DNA of 64,000 nucleotides from Stagnihabitans lacustris (GTDB lineage: Bacteria; Pseudomonadota; Alphaproteobacteria; Rhodobacterales; Rhodobacteraceae), in the NCBI RefSeq assembly GCF_025950525.1, contig NZ_JAPDGS010000001.1:1-64000 (forward strand), given 5' to 3'. Numbering within the stretch: the first letter of the stretch is position 1; every line of letters starts with the position of its first letter. The position numbers and the translations under genes are program-made. The notes beneath the pieces are model-generated. The model saw only the letters and a list, made by a program, of their open reading frames with translations, did not search any database and was not told where the DNA came from. This document shows, in pieces, positions 1 through 8,415 of this stretch.

Positions 1-77
1 GCGGTGGTAGCTCAGTTGGTTAGAGTACCGGCCTGTCACGCCGGGGGTCGCGGGTTCGAGCCCCGTCCACCGCGCCA
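1..77 (+). tRNA. tRNA-Asp (GUC), first copy
   Basis: A full cloverleaf can be drawn: acceptor stem GCGGTGG pairing with CCACCGC, the D-arm, the anticodon loop CTGTCAC with anticodon GTC, the T-arm around GGTTCGAGCC, and an encoded CCA end. It is identical in sequence to the second copy 25 bases downstream. Confidence 0.96.
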
Positions 78-102
78 GCCGGTCCGACGAACGTGATGAA
101 GT

Positions 103-179
103 GCGGTGGTAGCTCAGTTGGTTAGAGTACCGGCCTGTCACGCCGGGGGTCGCGGGTTCGAGCCCCGTCCACCGCGCCA
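103..179 (+). tRNA. tRNA-Asp (GUC), second copy
   Basis: Identical to the copy at 1-77, with anticodon GTC and encoded CCA. The 25-base spacer between the copies contains no terminator, so the two are probably processed from one precursor. A hairpin terminator follows within six bases of the CCA. Confidence 0.96.
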
Positions 180-184
180 CTTCA

Positions 185-214
185 AAAGGCCCTCGTCGCA
201 AGACGGGGGCCTTT
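185..214 (+). terminator. Terminator of the tRNA-Asp pair
   Basis: A 13-bp stem (185-197 with 202-214, one G-T pair) closes on a GCAA tetraloop and ends in TTT. It lies directly after the second tRNA-Asp and fits intrinsic termination, although the following T tract is short. Confidence 0.75.
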
Positions 215-270
215 GACGTTTTACGGCCTTGCTGGGCAGAGTAGGGCGGGGTTCACCCCGCCGCTCCTCC

Positions 271-705
271 TCACAATCCGATGCGATAGCGGATATGGCC
301 GTCCTCTTCGACAAAGCTGTCATACAAGGCCCGGGCGCGCGCATTGCCCCGGTCGGTGTGCCAGTAAAGCCTGTGCCAGCCCCGCCCTCGGGCGATCTCT
401 TGCAGGTCCAGAATCAGCGCCCGTCCAAGGCCTTGGCCGCGGGCGGCTTCGCCGACAAACAGGTCCTCCAGATAGCAGTCATCCCCCATGACCCAGGTCG
501 AGGGGTGATGCTGGTGGATGGCAAAGCCCAGCACCTGATCGCCCTGCACCGCCAGCCTGGCCTTCAGCGCATGGCCGGGGTCCATCAGGCGCGACCAAGT
601 GAAGGCCACCTGAGCCTCGGGCAGGGGATGGTCGTAAAACGCCAGGTAGGCGGCCCAAAGGGACCGCCAGCCTGCTTCATCGCCCGCAACAGCCCAGCGG
701 ATCAT
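271..705 (-). CDS. GNAT family N-acetyltransferase
   Basis: A 144-residue protein covering a single GNAT fold. The acetyl-CoA binding motif is clear around residues 83-100 (EDLFVGEAARGQGLGRAL, containing the R/Q-x-x-G-x-G core), and a later segment with aligned Asn and Tyr (GNARARALYDSF) matches motif B. Such proteins transfer acetyl from acetyl-CoA to an amine; the substrate cannot be read from the sequence. Its ATG overlaps the stop of the upstream peptidase gene in an ATGA arrangement, so the two are probably translationally coupled. Confidence 0.85.
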   Translation of the reverse strand: MIRWAVAGDEAGWRSLWAAYLAFYDHPLPEAQVAFTWSRLMDPGHALKARLAVQGDQVLGFAIHQHHPSTWVMGDDCYLEDLFVGEAARGQGLGRALILDLQEIARGRGWHRLYWHTDRGNARARALYDSFVEEDGHIRYRIGL

Positions 706-2075
706 GCCAGCCGCGCCAAGACACGGGCCCAGGAGCGGATGCCCTTGTGGAAGGACGAGACGTCGTATTTCTCGTTCGGCGAGTGGATCTGGTCGTCATC
801 CTTGGCGAAGCCGATCAGCATGGCATCCATGCCCAGGATCGTCTTGAAATAGCCCGCAATCGGGATCGACCCGCCCTCGCCGGTAAAGGCCGCGGGCACG
901 CCCCATTCTTCGGCCAAGGCCGCGCGGGCCAGTTCGAAGGCCGGGTTCGACAGGTCCATGATCGAGGCGGGCGACCCCCCGATCTCGTCATGCCAGAGGA
1001 TCTGGCAATCGGCGGGGATTTGGGCCTCGGCCCAGGCGCGGAAGGCGGTCAGGACCTTGGCGGGGTCTTGACGCGACACCAACCGGAAACTGACCTTGGC
1101 ATGGGCCTCGGAGGGCAGCACGGTCTTGAAGCCCGCGCCATTATAGCCGCCCCACATGCCGTTCACTTCGGCGGTGGGCCGCGACCAGATCATCTCCAGC
1201 GGGGTGCGGTCCTGCTCGCCTGCGGGAACCGAAAGCCCGACCTCGCCCAGATAGGCGGCATGGTCGAAGGCCAGCGCCTGCCACTGGCTGCGCAACGCGT
1301 CCGACAGTTCCGCCACATCGTCGTAAAAGCCCGGCACCGTGACGGCGCCCGTGGCGTCATGCAGCCCCGCCAGAAGCGATGCCATCACATGCAATGGATT
1401 GCGCGCAAGGCCACCATAGGCGCCGGAATGAAGGTCGCGCTTGGCGGCCTTGATGGTGAACTCGGCCTTGCAGAGGCCCCGCAGCATCGACGAAATCGCC
1501 GGCACCCGGTCTTCGTAAAGCCCGGTGTCGCAGATCATGGCCAGGTCGGCGGTCAGCTCGGCCCGGTTCTCTTCCATGAAGGGGATCAGCGACGGCGAAC
1601 CCGATTCCTCTTCGCCCTCCAGAAAAATCGTCAACCGGCCCGGGAGTGACCCATGGACCGCCTTCCAGGCCCGGCAAGCCTCGACAAAGGTCATCAGCTG
1701 ACCCTTGTCATCCGAGGTGCCACGGCCGCGGATCACCGGGCCCTTGGGGGTGTCCTGAACCACGGGGTCAAAGGGATCGCGGTCCCAAAGTTCCAGCGGG
1801 TCAACGGGTTGCACGTCGTAATGGCCGTAAAACAGCAGATGCCGCGCGCCGGTGCCACCATGGGCCACGACCATCGGATGACCGGGCGTCGGGCGGGCGG
1901 AGGCGTCAAAGCCCAGGGCCCCAAGGTCGGCGGCCAGCCAATCGGCGGCCCGCGCACAGTCCTTGGCATAGGCCGGGTCGGTCGAGATGGAGGGGATGCG
2001 CAACAGATCCTGCAGCCGCGCGATTGCCTGCGGCAAATCGGCGTCGATCCGGGCCAAGACGGCGTCCAAGGTCAT
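702..2075 (-). CDS. M20 family metallopeptidase (dipeptidase)
   Basis: A 457-residue zinc aminopeptidase of the M20 (ArgE/DapE/CNDP) family that hydrolyses dipeptides or related amides in the cytoplasm. Metal-site motifs are all visible: GHYDVQP (His), GTSDDKG (Asp), EGEEESGS (catalytic Glu plus ligand) and a late QIHSPNE (His); the dimerisation-domain LHSGAYGG is also present. The ATG at 2075 is preferred over an upstream in-frame start at 2282 because AAGGAGAG sits just before it and the upstream stretch shows no family similarity. The GNAT gene follows with a 4-base overlap. Confidence 0.9.
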   Translation of the reverse strand: MTLDAVLARIDADLPQAIARLQDLLRIPSISTDPAYAKDCARAADWLAADLGALGFDASARPTPGHPMVVAHGGTGARHLLFYGHYDVQPVDPLELWDRDPFDPVVQDTPKGPVIRGRGTSDDKGQLMTFVEACRAWKAVHGSLPGRLTIFLEGEEESGSPSLIPFMEENRAELTADLAMICDTGLYEDRVPAISSMLRGLCKAEFTIKAAKRDLHSGAYGGLARNPLHVMASLLAGLHDATGAVTVPGFYDDVAELSDALRSQWQALAFDHAAYLGEVGLSVPAGEQDRTPLEMIWSRPTAEVNGMWGGYNGAGFKTVLPSEAHAKVSFRLVSRQDPAKVLTAFRAWAEAQIPADCQILWHDEIGGSPASIMDLSNPAFELARAALAEEWGVPAAFTGEGGSIPIAGYFKTILGMDAMLIGFAKDDDQIHSPNEKYDVSSFHKGIRSWARVLARLA

Positions 2076-2180
2076 ATTTCTCTCCTTCTCGTGAACAGCA
2101 AGACAGGTTAGGTCGGACCAAAGCCCCTGTCCATGGGCGGGGTGCCTTGTTAGAACGATTCGAAAGTGAAAGGTCCCGTC

Positions 2181-2573
2181 ATGCGTCTTGCCCTTGCCCT
2201 GTGTTTGCTGGCCTCTCCGGTTCTGGCAGAGGCCCCCCCGGTCGAGACCTCTGAACTGGGGGCCTCGGTCGTGACGCTGCATGTCCTGCCGTCGCTGGAT
2301 CAGGCAGAGCTTTCGACGCTGCGGGTTGTGGCGACCAACGAACAGGCGCTGGCGCTGTTCGTGCCCGAGGGCGGCAAGGGCTTTTCGGCCATCGCGATTT
2401 CGCCCTCCGAAGGTTTCATGCGCGACAATGCCCCGGTGAAGTCGGCTTCGGCGATTGCCGGTCTGGCCGATGCGGCGACGGCTGCGGCCGATGCCATCGC
2501 CACCTGCGAGGCGGCGCGCGACCCGGCCTCCGAGCCCTGCGTGGTCGTGCTGGAGATTGCGCCCAAGGGCTGA
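2181..2573 (+). CDS. Small secreted protein of unknown function, upstream of hemA
   Basis: A 130-residue protein with a clear signal peptide (MRLALALCLLASPVLA, cleavage about residue 16), so it is probably periplasmic. The mature part is alanine-rich with two cysteines that could pair (TCEAARDP and EPCVVV). I do not recognise a domain. The ATG at 2181 is chosen over a GTG at 2166 because it starts the signal peptide and AAAGG lies seven bases before it. It is divergent from the peptidase gene and ends 42 bases before the FNR box of hemA, in the same direction; a functional link to haem synthesis is possible but not shown. Confidence 0.75.
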   Translation: MRLALALCLLASPVLAEAPPVETSELGASVVTLHVLPSLDQAELSTLRVVATNEQALALFVPEGGKGFSAIAISPSEGFMRDNAPVKSASAIAGLADAATAAADAIATCEAARDPASEPCVVVLEIAPKG

Positions 2574-2615
2574 TTTCGGGGTGGGACCTTATGACCAATG
2601 GGCGGCCCGGCCCGT

Positions 2616-2629
2616 TTGATGCAAATCAA
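2616..2629. promoter_or_regulatory. FNR/FnrL-type box upstream of hemA
   Basis: The sequence TTGATGCAAATCAA is an exact match to the FNR consensus TTGAT-N4-ATCAA. It ends 49 bases before the hemA ATG. In Rhodobacter, FnrL is known to act at hemA under low oxygen, so oxygen-responsive control of 5-aminolevulinate synthesis is the natural reading. Confidence 0.85.
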
Positions 2630-2678
2630 GGCCGCCTTAAGGCAAATGTCGCACAAGAAGGCGCGACAGGAGAACAGA

Positions 2679-3902
2679 ATGAACTATGACGCCGCGCTGG
2701 ACCTTGCCCTGAACCGTCTGCATGACGAGGGGCGCTATCGGACCTTTATCGACATCGAGCGCCAGCAGGGCCATTTCCCGCAGGCGATCTGGCACCGTCC
2801 CGATGGCAGCCAAAAGGAAATCACCGTCTGGTGTGGCAATGATTACCTTGGGATGGGGCAACATCCCGTGGTTCTGGCCGCCATGCACGAGGCGCTGGAT
2901 GTCTCGGGCGCTGGGTCGGGCGGCACGCGGAACATCTCTGGCACCACGGTCTATCACAAGCGGCTTGAGGCCGAGTTGGCCGACCTGCATGACAAGGAAG
3001 CGGCCCTGGTTTTCACCAGCGCCTATGTCGCCAATGATGCGACTCTGTCGACCCTGCGGGCGATATTCCCCGGGCTGATCATCTATTCCGACGCCTTGAA
3101 CCACAATTCGATGATCGAGGGGATCAAGCGCGGCGGTGGGGCCAAGCGGATCTTCCGCCACAATGACGTGGCCCATCTGCGCGAATTGCTGGCCGCCGAT
3201 GATCCGGCGGCGCCGAAACTGGTGGCCTTCGAATCGATCTATTCGATGGATGGCGACTTCGGCCCGATTGCCGCGATCTGTGACGCGGCGCAGGATTTCG
3301 GTGCCCTGACCTATATCGACGAGGTCCATGCGGTCGGCATGTATGGTCCGCGCGGCGCCGGTGTGGCGGAACGTGACGGGCAGATGGCCCGGATCGACAT
3401 CATCAACGCGACGCTGGCCAAGGCTTATGGCGTCTTTGGCGGCTATATCGCGGCCAGTGCCAAGATGGTCGATGCGGTGCGGTCCTATGCACCGGGGTTC
3501 ATCTTTACGACCTCGTTGCCGCCTGCGGTGGCTGCGGGGGCTGCGGCCTCGGTCCGGCATCTGAAGACGGCGCAGGATTTGCGCGACGCCCAGCAACTGC
3601 ATGCCCGTATCCTGAAGATGCGGCTGAAAGGGCTTGGCCTGCCGATCATCGACCATGGGTCGCATATCGTGCCGGTCCATGTCGGCAACCCGGTCCATTG
3701 CAAGATGCTGTCCGACATGTTGTTGGAAGATCACGGGATTTACGTTCAGCCGATCAATTACCCCACCGTCGCCAAAGGGACAGAGCGTCTGCGCTTTACC
3801 CCCTCGCCGGTGCATGACGCGGGGCAGATCGACCGCCTTGTGCGCGCCATGGATGTGCTTTGGGGGCACTGTGCGCTTAACCGTGCGCAAGCTTCCGCCT
3901 GA
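2679..3902 (+). CDS. hemA: 5-aminolevulinate synthase
   Basis: Condenses glycine and succinyl-CoA to 5-aminolevulinate, the first step of tetrapyrrole synthesis by the C4 route used by alphaproteobacteria. The 407-residue length equals that of the Rhodobacter enzymes. The N-terminal MNYDAALD, the [11 protein letters not shown] cofactor-site segment, the [12 protein letters not shown] aspartate segment and the PLP lysine in [11 protein letters not shown] (residue 248) are all visible. The ATG at 2679 is preceded by AGGAG; an in-frame start at 2598 would run through the FNR box and is rejected. Confidence 0.97.
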   Translation: MNYDAALDLALNRLHDEGRYRTFIDIERQQGHFPQAIWHRPDGSQKEITVWCGNDYLGMGQHPVVLAAMHEALDVSGAGSGGTRNISGTTVYHKRLEAELADLHDKEAALVFTSAYVANDATLSTLRAIFPGLIIYSDALNHNSMIEGIKRGGGAKRIFRHNDVAHLRELLAADDPAAPKLVAFESIYSMDGDFGPIAAICDAAQDFGALTYIDEVHAVGMYGPRGAGVAERDGQMARIDIINATLAKAYGVFGGYIAASAKMVDAVRSYAPGFIFTTSLPPAVAAGAAASVRHLKTAQDLRDAQQLHARILKMRLKGLGLPIIDHGSHIVPVHVGNPVHCKMLSDMLLEDHGIYVQPINYPTVAKGTERLRFTPSPVHDAGQIDRLVRAMDVLWGHCALNRAQASA

Positions 3903-4027
3903 TGTAACGATGGATCACGCTTCGGTGTGCGGAAAGGCTTGCCCTGCGCCATCCTTTACGGAATACGAAGGGTGAAGAGTCGTGAAAGGGCGACTCGTCA
4001 TGGGTCAGGCAGGATGAGGACAAGCGC

Positions 4028-5137
4028 ATGATCGGGCGGCTATTCCGCGCACCGACGCCGGAGGAGGAGGGGCCGAAGGGCTTCGACGACTACGAGTTGC
4101 GTTTGGGTGATCTGATGCGGGGCGAACGCGCCACGCTGGGCAAATCCTTGCTGGATGTGCAACGCGAGTTGAAGATCAAGGCGAGCTATATCGCTGCGAT
4201 CGAAAACGCCGATGTCTCGGCCTTTGAAACCCCTGGCTTCGTGGCGGGCTATGTGCGGTCCTATGCGCGCTATCTGGGGATGGAGCCCGACGAGGCCTTT
4301 GCGCGGTTCTGCCGCGAGGCCAAGTTCGAGGTCGCCCATGGCATGTCGGCCGCGGCTTCGGGCCCGGTGGTCAAGCCGGTGCGCGCGATTTCCGAACCCC
4401 GCGACCCCTTTGTTCAGGCGACCTTCGTTCCCCGCGCCGAATCGCTGTTCGCCCGGGTCGAGCCGGGGGCTGTGGGCTCTTTCGCCGTGCTGATCGCGCT
4501 GATCGGCGCTCTGGGATATGGCGGCTGGTCCGTGTTGCAAGAGGTGCAGCGCGTCCAGTTGGCCCCGGTGAACGAGGCCCCCGCTGTGGTGGCCGAGATT
4601 GACCCGCTGGGCAATGTGAAACAGGGCGCCTCAGTCGACCTTCCGGCCCGCGCGCAGGCGCTGGATGTGCCGGTCATGGTGCCGCGCGATGGCCCCATCG
4701 CCGCTATCACGCCAGGCGAGGCCGCGCCTCAGCCGACCGTGATCGACCAGGCTGTGGCCGAAGCTGCGGGCGACGACGTTCAGGTCGTGGCCGATGCCGA
4801 ACCCGTGGTCGAGGTCTTGGCCGTGCGCCCCTCTTGGGTGCGCGTCTCGGCCGAGGATGGCACGGTGCTGTTCGAGAAAATCCTTGACGCGGGCGAGCGT
4901 TACACGGTGCCCGCCCTGGCTCAGGCGCCGGTGTTGCGGGCGGGGAACTCGGGTTCGATCTATTTCACGGTGAACGGCAAGACCTATGGCCCGGCCTCGT
5001 CCGGCAACCAGGTGGTCAAGAACCTGTCCTTGGACATGGCCTCGCTGACCGTGGATTTCCAGACCGCCGATCCGGCCGCCGATGCCGATCTGGCGGAATA
5101 TGTCGCCCAGGCGACGCAGGTGGTTCCGCAGAACTGA
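4028..5137 (+). CDS. RodZ-like helix-turn-helix membrane protein
   Basis: A 369-residue protein with an N-terminal HTH_25-type domain (about residues 22-95, beginning ELRLGDLMRGER and including SYIAAIENAD and GYVRSYARYLGM), one transmembrane segment near residues 155-175, an alanine/valine-rich periplasmic linker, and a C-terminal beta domain (about 270-350) of the DUF4115 type. This is the layout of RodZ, which links the MreB cytoskeleton to the wall-elongation machinery. RodZ genes often sit next to ispG, as here. GAGGA precedes the ATG. Confidence 0.85.
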   Translation: MIGRLFRAPTPEEEGPKGFDDYELRLGDLMRGERATLGKSLLDVQRELKIKASYIAAIENADVSAFETPGFVAGYVRSYARYLGMEPDEAFARFCREAKFEVAHGMSAAASGPVVKPVRAISEPRDPFVQATFVPRAESLFARVEPGAVGSFAVLIALIGALGYGGWSVLQEVQRVQLAPVNEAPAVVAEIDPLGNVKQGASVDLPARAQALDVPVMVPRDGPIAAITPGEAAPQPTVIDQAVAEAAGDDVQVVADAEPVVEVLAVRPSWVRVSAEDGTVLFEKILDAGERYTVPALAQAPVLRAGNSGSIYFTVNGKTYGPASSGNQVVKNLSLDMASLTVDFQTADPAADADLAEYVAQATQVVPQN

Positions 5138-5221
5138 TTGCCCGCAGGCCTCATTGCCCGCAGAACGGATTGCCTGTCCGGGCTTGCCGTCCTATCTAGG
5201 AGGGGCAACCCGGAGGCTTTC

Positions 5222-6349
5222 ATGTCGCACAATCCCGTCCGTCCCTGGCGCAACATCGAACGCCGGTTCAGCCGTCAGATCCGCGTCGGCAAGGTGCTTG
5301 TGGGGGGCGATGCGCCGATCTCGGTGCAGACCATGACCAACACGATCACCTCCGATGTCAAGGCCACGCTGGAACAGGTGCAGCGGGCGGCCGTGGCCGG
5401 GGCCGATATCGTGCGAATTTCAACGCCGGACGAGGACAGCACGGCGGCGCTGCGCCATATCGTGGCCGAAAGCCCGGTGCCGATCGTGGCGGACATCCAT
5501 TTTCACTACAAGCGCGCGATTGAGGCCGCCGAGGCGGGCGCGGCCTGTCTGCGGATCAACCCGGGCAACATCGGTGATGCCCGCCGCGTGGCCGAGGTGG
5601 TGCGGGCGGCCAAGGATCACGGCTGTTCGATCCGGATCGGGGTGAACGCGGGGTCTTTGGAAAAGCACCTCTTGGAAAAGTATGGCGAGCCCTGCCCGGA
5701 TGCCATGGTCGAAAGCGGCATGGACCATATCAAGCTGTTGCAGGACCACGATTTCCACGAGTTCAAGATCAGTGTGAAGGCGTCAGATGTCTTTATGGCC
5801 GCCGCCGCCTACAGCCAACTGGCCAGCGTGACCGATGCGCCGATCCACCTTGGCATCACCGAGGCGGGGGGGCTGACCTCGGGCACGGTGAAATCGGCCA
5901 TCGGGCTGGGGAACCTTTTGTGGGCCGGGATCGGTGATACGATCCGCGTCAGCCTGTCCGCCGATCCGGTCGAAGAGGTCAAGGTCGGGTTCGAGATCCT
6001 GAAGTCGCTGGGCCTGCGCCACCGCGGCGTCACGATCATCTCTTGCCCCTCTTGCGCGCGTCAGGGCTTTGACGTGATCAAGACCGTGCAAACGCTGGAG
6101 GAGCGGCTGGCGCATATCACCACCAGCCTGTCCCTGTCGATCATCGGTTGCGTGGTGAATGGCCCGGGCGAGGCGCTGATGACCGACATCGGCTTTACCG
6201 GCGGTGGGGCGGGCAAGGGGATGGTCTATCTGGCCGGCAAGCAGGATCACACGATGGGCAATGACCGGATGGTCGACCACATCGTCGAATTGGTCGAAGC
6301 CAAGGCCGCAGAGATTGAGAAGGCCGAAATCGAAAAGGCCGAGGTCTAG
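5222..6349 (+). CDS. ispG: 4-hydroxy-3-methylbut-2-en-1-yl diphosphate synthase
   Basis: IspG (GcpE) carries out the penultimate step of the MEP isoprenoid pathway with a [4Fe-4S] cluster. Cluster cysteines are visible in [10 protein letters not shown] (about residues 275-278) and [10 protein letters not shown] (about 310); the TIM-barrel start MTNTITSDV and INPGNIG are typical. The start at 5222 is set by GGAGG upstream and by the family N-terminus. The last residues are a short charged repeat (EIEKA) made of 15-base units that continue past the stop codon. It lies 84 bases after the RodZ-like gene. Confidence 0.96.
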   Translation: MSHNPVRPWRNIERRFSRQIRVGKVLVGGDAPISVQTMTNTITSDVKATLEQVQRAAVAGADIVRISTPDEDSTAALRHIVAESPVPIVADIHFHYKRAIEAAEAGAACLRINPGNIGDARRVAEVVRAAKDHGCSIRIGVNAGSLEKHLLEKYGEPCPDAMVESGMDHIKLLQDHDFHEFKISVKASDVFMAAAAYSQLASVTDAPIHLGITEAGGLTSGTVKSAIGLGNLLWAGIGDTIRVSLSADPVEEVKVGFEILKSLGLRHRGVTIISCPSCARQGFDVIKTVQTLEERLAHITTSLSLSIIGCVVNGPGEALMTDIGFTGGGAGKGMVYLAGKQDHTMGNDRMVDHIVELVEAKAAEIEKAEIEKAEV

Positions 6350-6409
6350 AAGGCCGAGGTCTAGAAGACTGGGCTCTGGAAGGCTGGGCTCTGGAAGGCT
6401 GGGGTCTAA
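6302..6409 (+). repeat. 15-bp minisatellite across the ispG stop codon
   Basis: Consecutive units starting AAGGCC or AAGGCT occur at 6302-6319 (18 bases), 6320, 6335, 6350, 6365, 6380 and 6395 (15 bases each). Units 6335-6349 and 6350-6364 are identical and both end in TAG; the first TAG is the ispG stop. Later units drift to AAGGCTGGGCTCTGG and the last ends in TAA. The array therefore codes for the enzyme's tail and then continues as non-coding DNA in the same frame. Confidence 0.9.
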
Positions 6410-6484
6410 GACACTCGCGCAGAGCCGCTTTGACCCAAATCCCGTCTGACCAATGCAGGGCCAAGCCGAAGGCGACGTTTGGCC

Positions 6485-6504
6485 GCGTAGCCCGGGTTTA
6501 CCCG
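6485..6504 (+). repeat. CGTAGCCCGGG-type palindromic repeat
   Basis: GCGTAGCCCGGGTTTACCCG contains a small inverted repeat (CGGG-TTTA-CCCG) preceded by GCGTAG. The same GCGTAGCCCGGG or its complement recurs near 55475, 57355 and 57425. The stop codon of the DsbA-like gene lies inside it. Confidence 0.6.
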
Positions 6505-7223
6505 CGCGCCGCCGCCACGATCTCTCTCATCCCGTCTTCGGGCACATAGCCGCGCAACATCTCGTTGCCGATCACGAAGGTCGGCGTGCCGGTGATGTTC
6601 AGCGCCTGGGCAAGGGCATGGTTGGCGGCGATGACCTCGGCCACCTCGGGCGTGGCCATCTTGTCCAGGATCGCCTTGGGGTCATGGCCCAGGCTTTCGG
6701 CCAGGCGGGCCAGCGTCTCGGGGTCGGGCGTGCCGCGCAGCGTGATCAGCGCGTCATGCGTCGCCTCATAGGCCGCATCGCCATGCAGCATCCGCACCGC
6801 GATGGCGAATTGCGAGGAGGTCAGGCTATCGGGCCCCAGAATCGGCAGTTCCTTGACCACCAGGCGGATGTTGCCATCGCCCTCGACCAGGTTCGCCACC
6901 TCGGCATAGGCTTTGCGGCAATAGGTGCAGCGGTAGTCCATGAATTCGACCACGGTCACATCGCCTTGCAGGTTCCCGCCAACCCAGTCGCCCTTGGAGG
7001 CCAGGATCGCGTCCTTGTTGCCCTGCAGCGCCTGAATGTCGGCCATGGCGGCGGCCTCGGCCTGACGGGCCTGCAGCACATCCATGGCCTCGACCAGAAC
7101 TTCGGGGTTCTCCAGCAGATAGGCCCTCACCTCGGCGCGGAAGGACTCGCGCTCTTCCAGGGTCATCTCTTCGGCCAGCGCGGGCGTGGCGGCAAGCAGC
7201 AGGGCGAAGGCGAAACGCAGCAT
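6498..7223 (-). CDS. DsbA family thiol-disulfide oxidoreductase, secreted
   Basis: A 241-residue periplasmic protein with a signal peptide (MLRFAFALLLAATPALA). After a helical N-terminal section (about residues 20-75, ScsC/Com1-like) comes a thioredoxin fold with active site CTYC in EFMDYRCTYCRKAY and the cis-proline segment TGTPTFVIG. It should oxidise or shuffle disulfides in envelope proteins. The start at 7223 is set by the signal peptide; a longer in-frame extension would overlap the divergent aminotransferase gene. Confidence 0.88.
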   Translation of the reverse strand: MLRFAFALLLAATPALAEEMTLEERESFRAEVRAYLLENPEVLVEAMDVLQARQAEAAAMADIQALQGNKDAILASKGDWVGGNLQGDVTVVEFMDYRCTYCRKAYAEVANLVEGDGNIRLVVKELPILGPDSLTSSQFAIAVRMLHGDAAYEATHDALITLRGTPDPETLARLAESLGHDPKAILDKMATPEVAEVIAANHALAQALNITGTPTFVIGNEMLRGYVPEDGMREIVAAARG

Positions 7224-7284
7224 GGGGACCTCTGGACAGACGGGCTTTGACGTGGTCAATCGGCGCAAACCATGGGGCAGGCAG

Positions 7285-8415
7285 ATGGATAGATCAAGAC
7301 GTGGTGAGGTCGATCCCTTCATCGTGATGGATGTGGTCGAGGCCGCGCGCCAGGCCGAAGAGGCGGGGCGCCACATCATCCATATGGAGGTCGGTCAGCC
7401 CGGCACAGGCGCGCCAAAGGGCGCCGCAGAGGCGGTCGCGCGGTCCTTGGCGCAGCCCCTGGGCTATACCGTGGCGCTGGGTCTGCCGGCGCTGCGTCAG
7501 GGGATCGCCACGCTGTATCAGCGCTGGTATGGCGTCGATCTGGACCCCGCCCGGGTGATCGTGACCAATGGGTCCTCGGGGGCCTTCCTGCTATCCTTCA
7601 CCGCGCTGTTTGATGCGGGCGACCGGGTGGGCATGGGTCTGCCGGGCTATCCCTCGTATCGGCAGATCCTGAAGGCGCTTGATCTTGTGCCGGTGGGCCT
7701 GCCGACCCGCCCCGAAAACCGCTTTCAGCCCGTCCCCCTTGACCTGCCCGACCTTGAGGGCCTGATCGTCGCCTCGCCGGGGAACCCCTCTGGCACGATG
7801 CTGGACCGTGACGCGTTGGCGGCCCTGATGGCGGCGCAAAAGCGCGGCTTTGTCTCGGATGAAATCTATCACGGGCTGCACTACGGCCCCCGGGCGGTTT
7901 CCGCGCTGGAGATCAGCGACGAGGTCCATGTGATCAACTCGTTTTCCAAGTATTTCTCGATGACGGGGTGGCGGATCGGCTGGATGGTCGTCCCCGAGGA
8001 CCACATCCGCCCGATCGAGCGTCTGGCGCAGAACCTGTTCATCTGCGCGCCCCATGTCTCGCAAGTGGCGGCGCTGGCGGCGCTGGACTGTATCGACGAG
8101 CTGGAGGCCAACCGCGCGACCTATGCCATGAACCGCGCCCTGATGCTGGAGGGCCTGCCGAAAGCGGGCTTTACCCGCATCGCGCCGCCGGATGGCGCCT
8201 TTTACATCTATGCCGATGTCAGCGATCTGACGACGGACAGCCGCAGCTTCTGTGCCGAGATTCTGGCCGAGGCGGGGGTGGCCGTCACCCCGGGCCTGGA
8301 TTTCGACCCCTCCCGCGGGCATCAGACCCTGCGCTTTTCCTATGCCCGCGCGACGGCGGATATTCAGGAAGGCTTGCGGCGGTTGCAGGCCTTCATGGCG
8401 TCTCGCGCACCGTAG
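7285..8415 (+). CDS. Class I/II PLP-dependent aminotransferase
   Basis: A 376-residue fold-type I aminotransferase. The family features are EVGQPGTGAP near the N-terminus, SPGNPSG at the substrate arginine/aspartate region, and the PLP lysine in SFSKYFSMTGWRIGW (Lys about residue 222). The substrate is probably an amino acid such as aspartate, alanine or an aromatic, but it cannot be fixed from sequence. ATG 7285 follows GGGGCAGGCAG. It is divergent from the DsbA-like gene, and its 3' end overlaps the convergent EamA gene by 23 bases. Confidence 0.87.
   Translation: MDRSRRGEVDPFIVMDVVEAARQAEEAGRHIIHMEVGQPGTGAPKGAAEAVARSLAQPLGYTVALGLPALRQGIATLYQRWYGVDLDPARVIVTNGSSGAFLLSFTALFDAGDRVGMGLPGYPSYRQILKALDLVPVGLPTRPENRFQPVPLDLPDLEGLIVASPGNPSGTMLDRDALAALMAAQKRGFVSDEIYHGLHYGPRAVSALEISDEVHVINSFSKYFSMTGWRIGWMVVPEDHIRPIERLAQNLFICAPHVSQVAALAALDCIDELEANRATYAMNRALMLEGLPKAGFTRIAPPDGAFYIYADVSDLTTDSRSFCAEILAEAGVAVTPGLDFDPSRGHQTLRFSYARATADIQEGLRRLQAFMASRAP

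Noticed and set aside
2076..2282. N-terminal extension of the M20 peptidase
   Set aside because: The extra 69 residues lack family similarity and overlap the divergent exported-protein gene; a strong ribosome site sits at the internal ATG at 2075.
3977..3996. GAGTCG/CGACTC hairpin after hemA as a terminator
   Set aside because: Only six base pairs with an eight-base loop and no T tract; too weak to call.
6302..6409. CRISPR-like array at the ispG end
   Set aside because: Units are contiguous 15-mers without spacers and diverge steadily, so this is a minisatellite.
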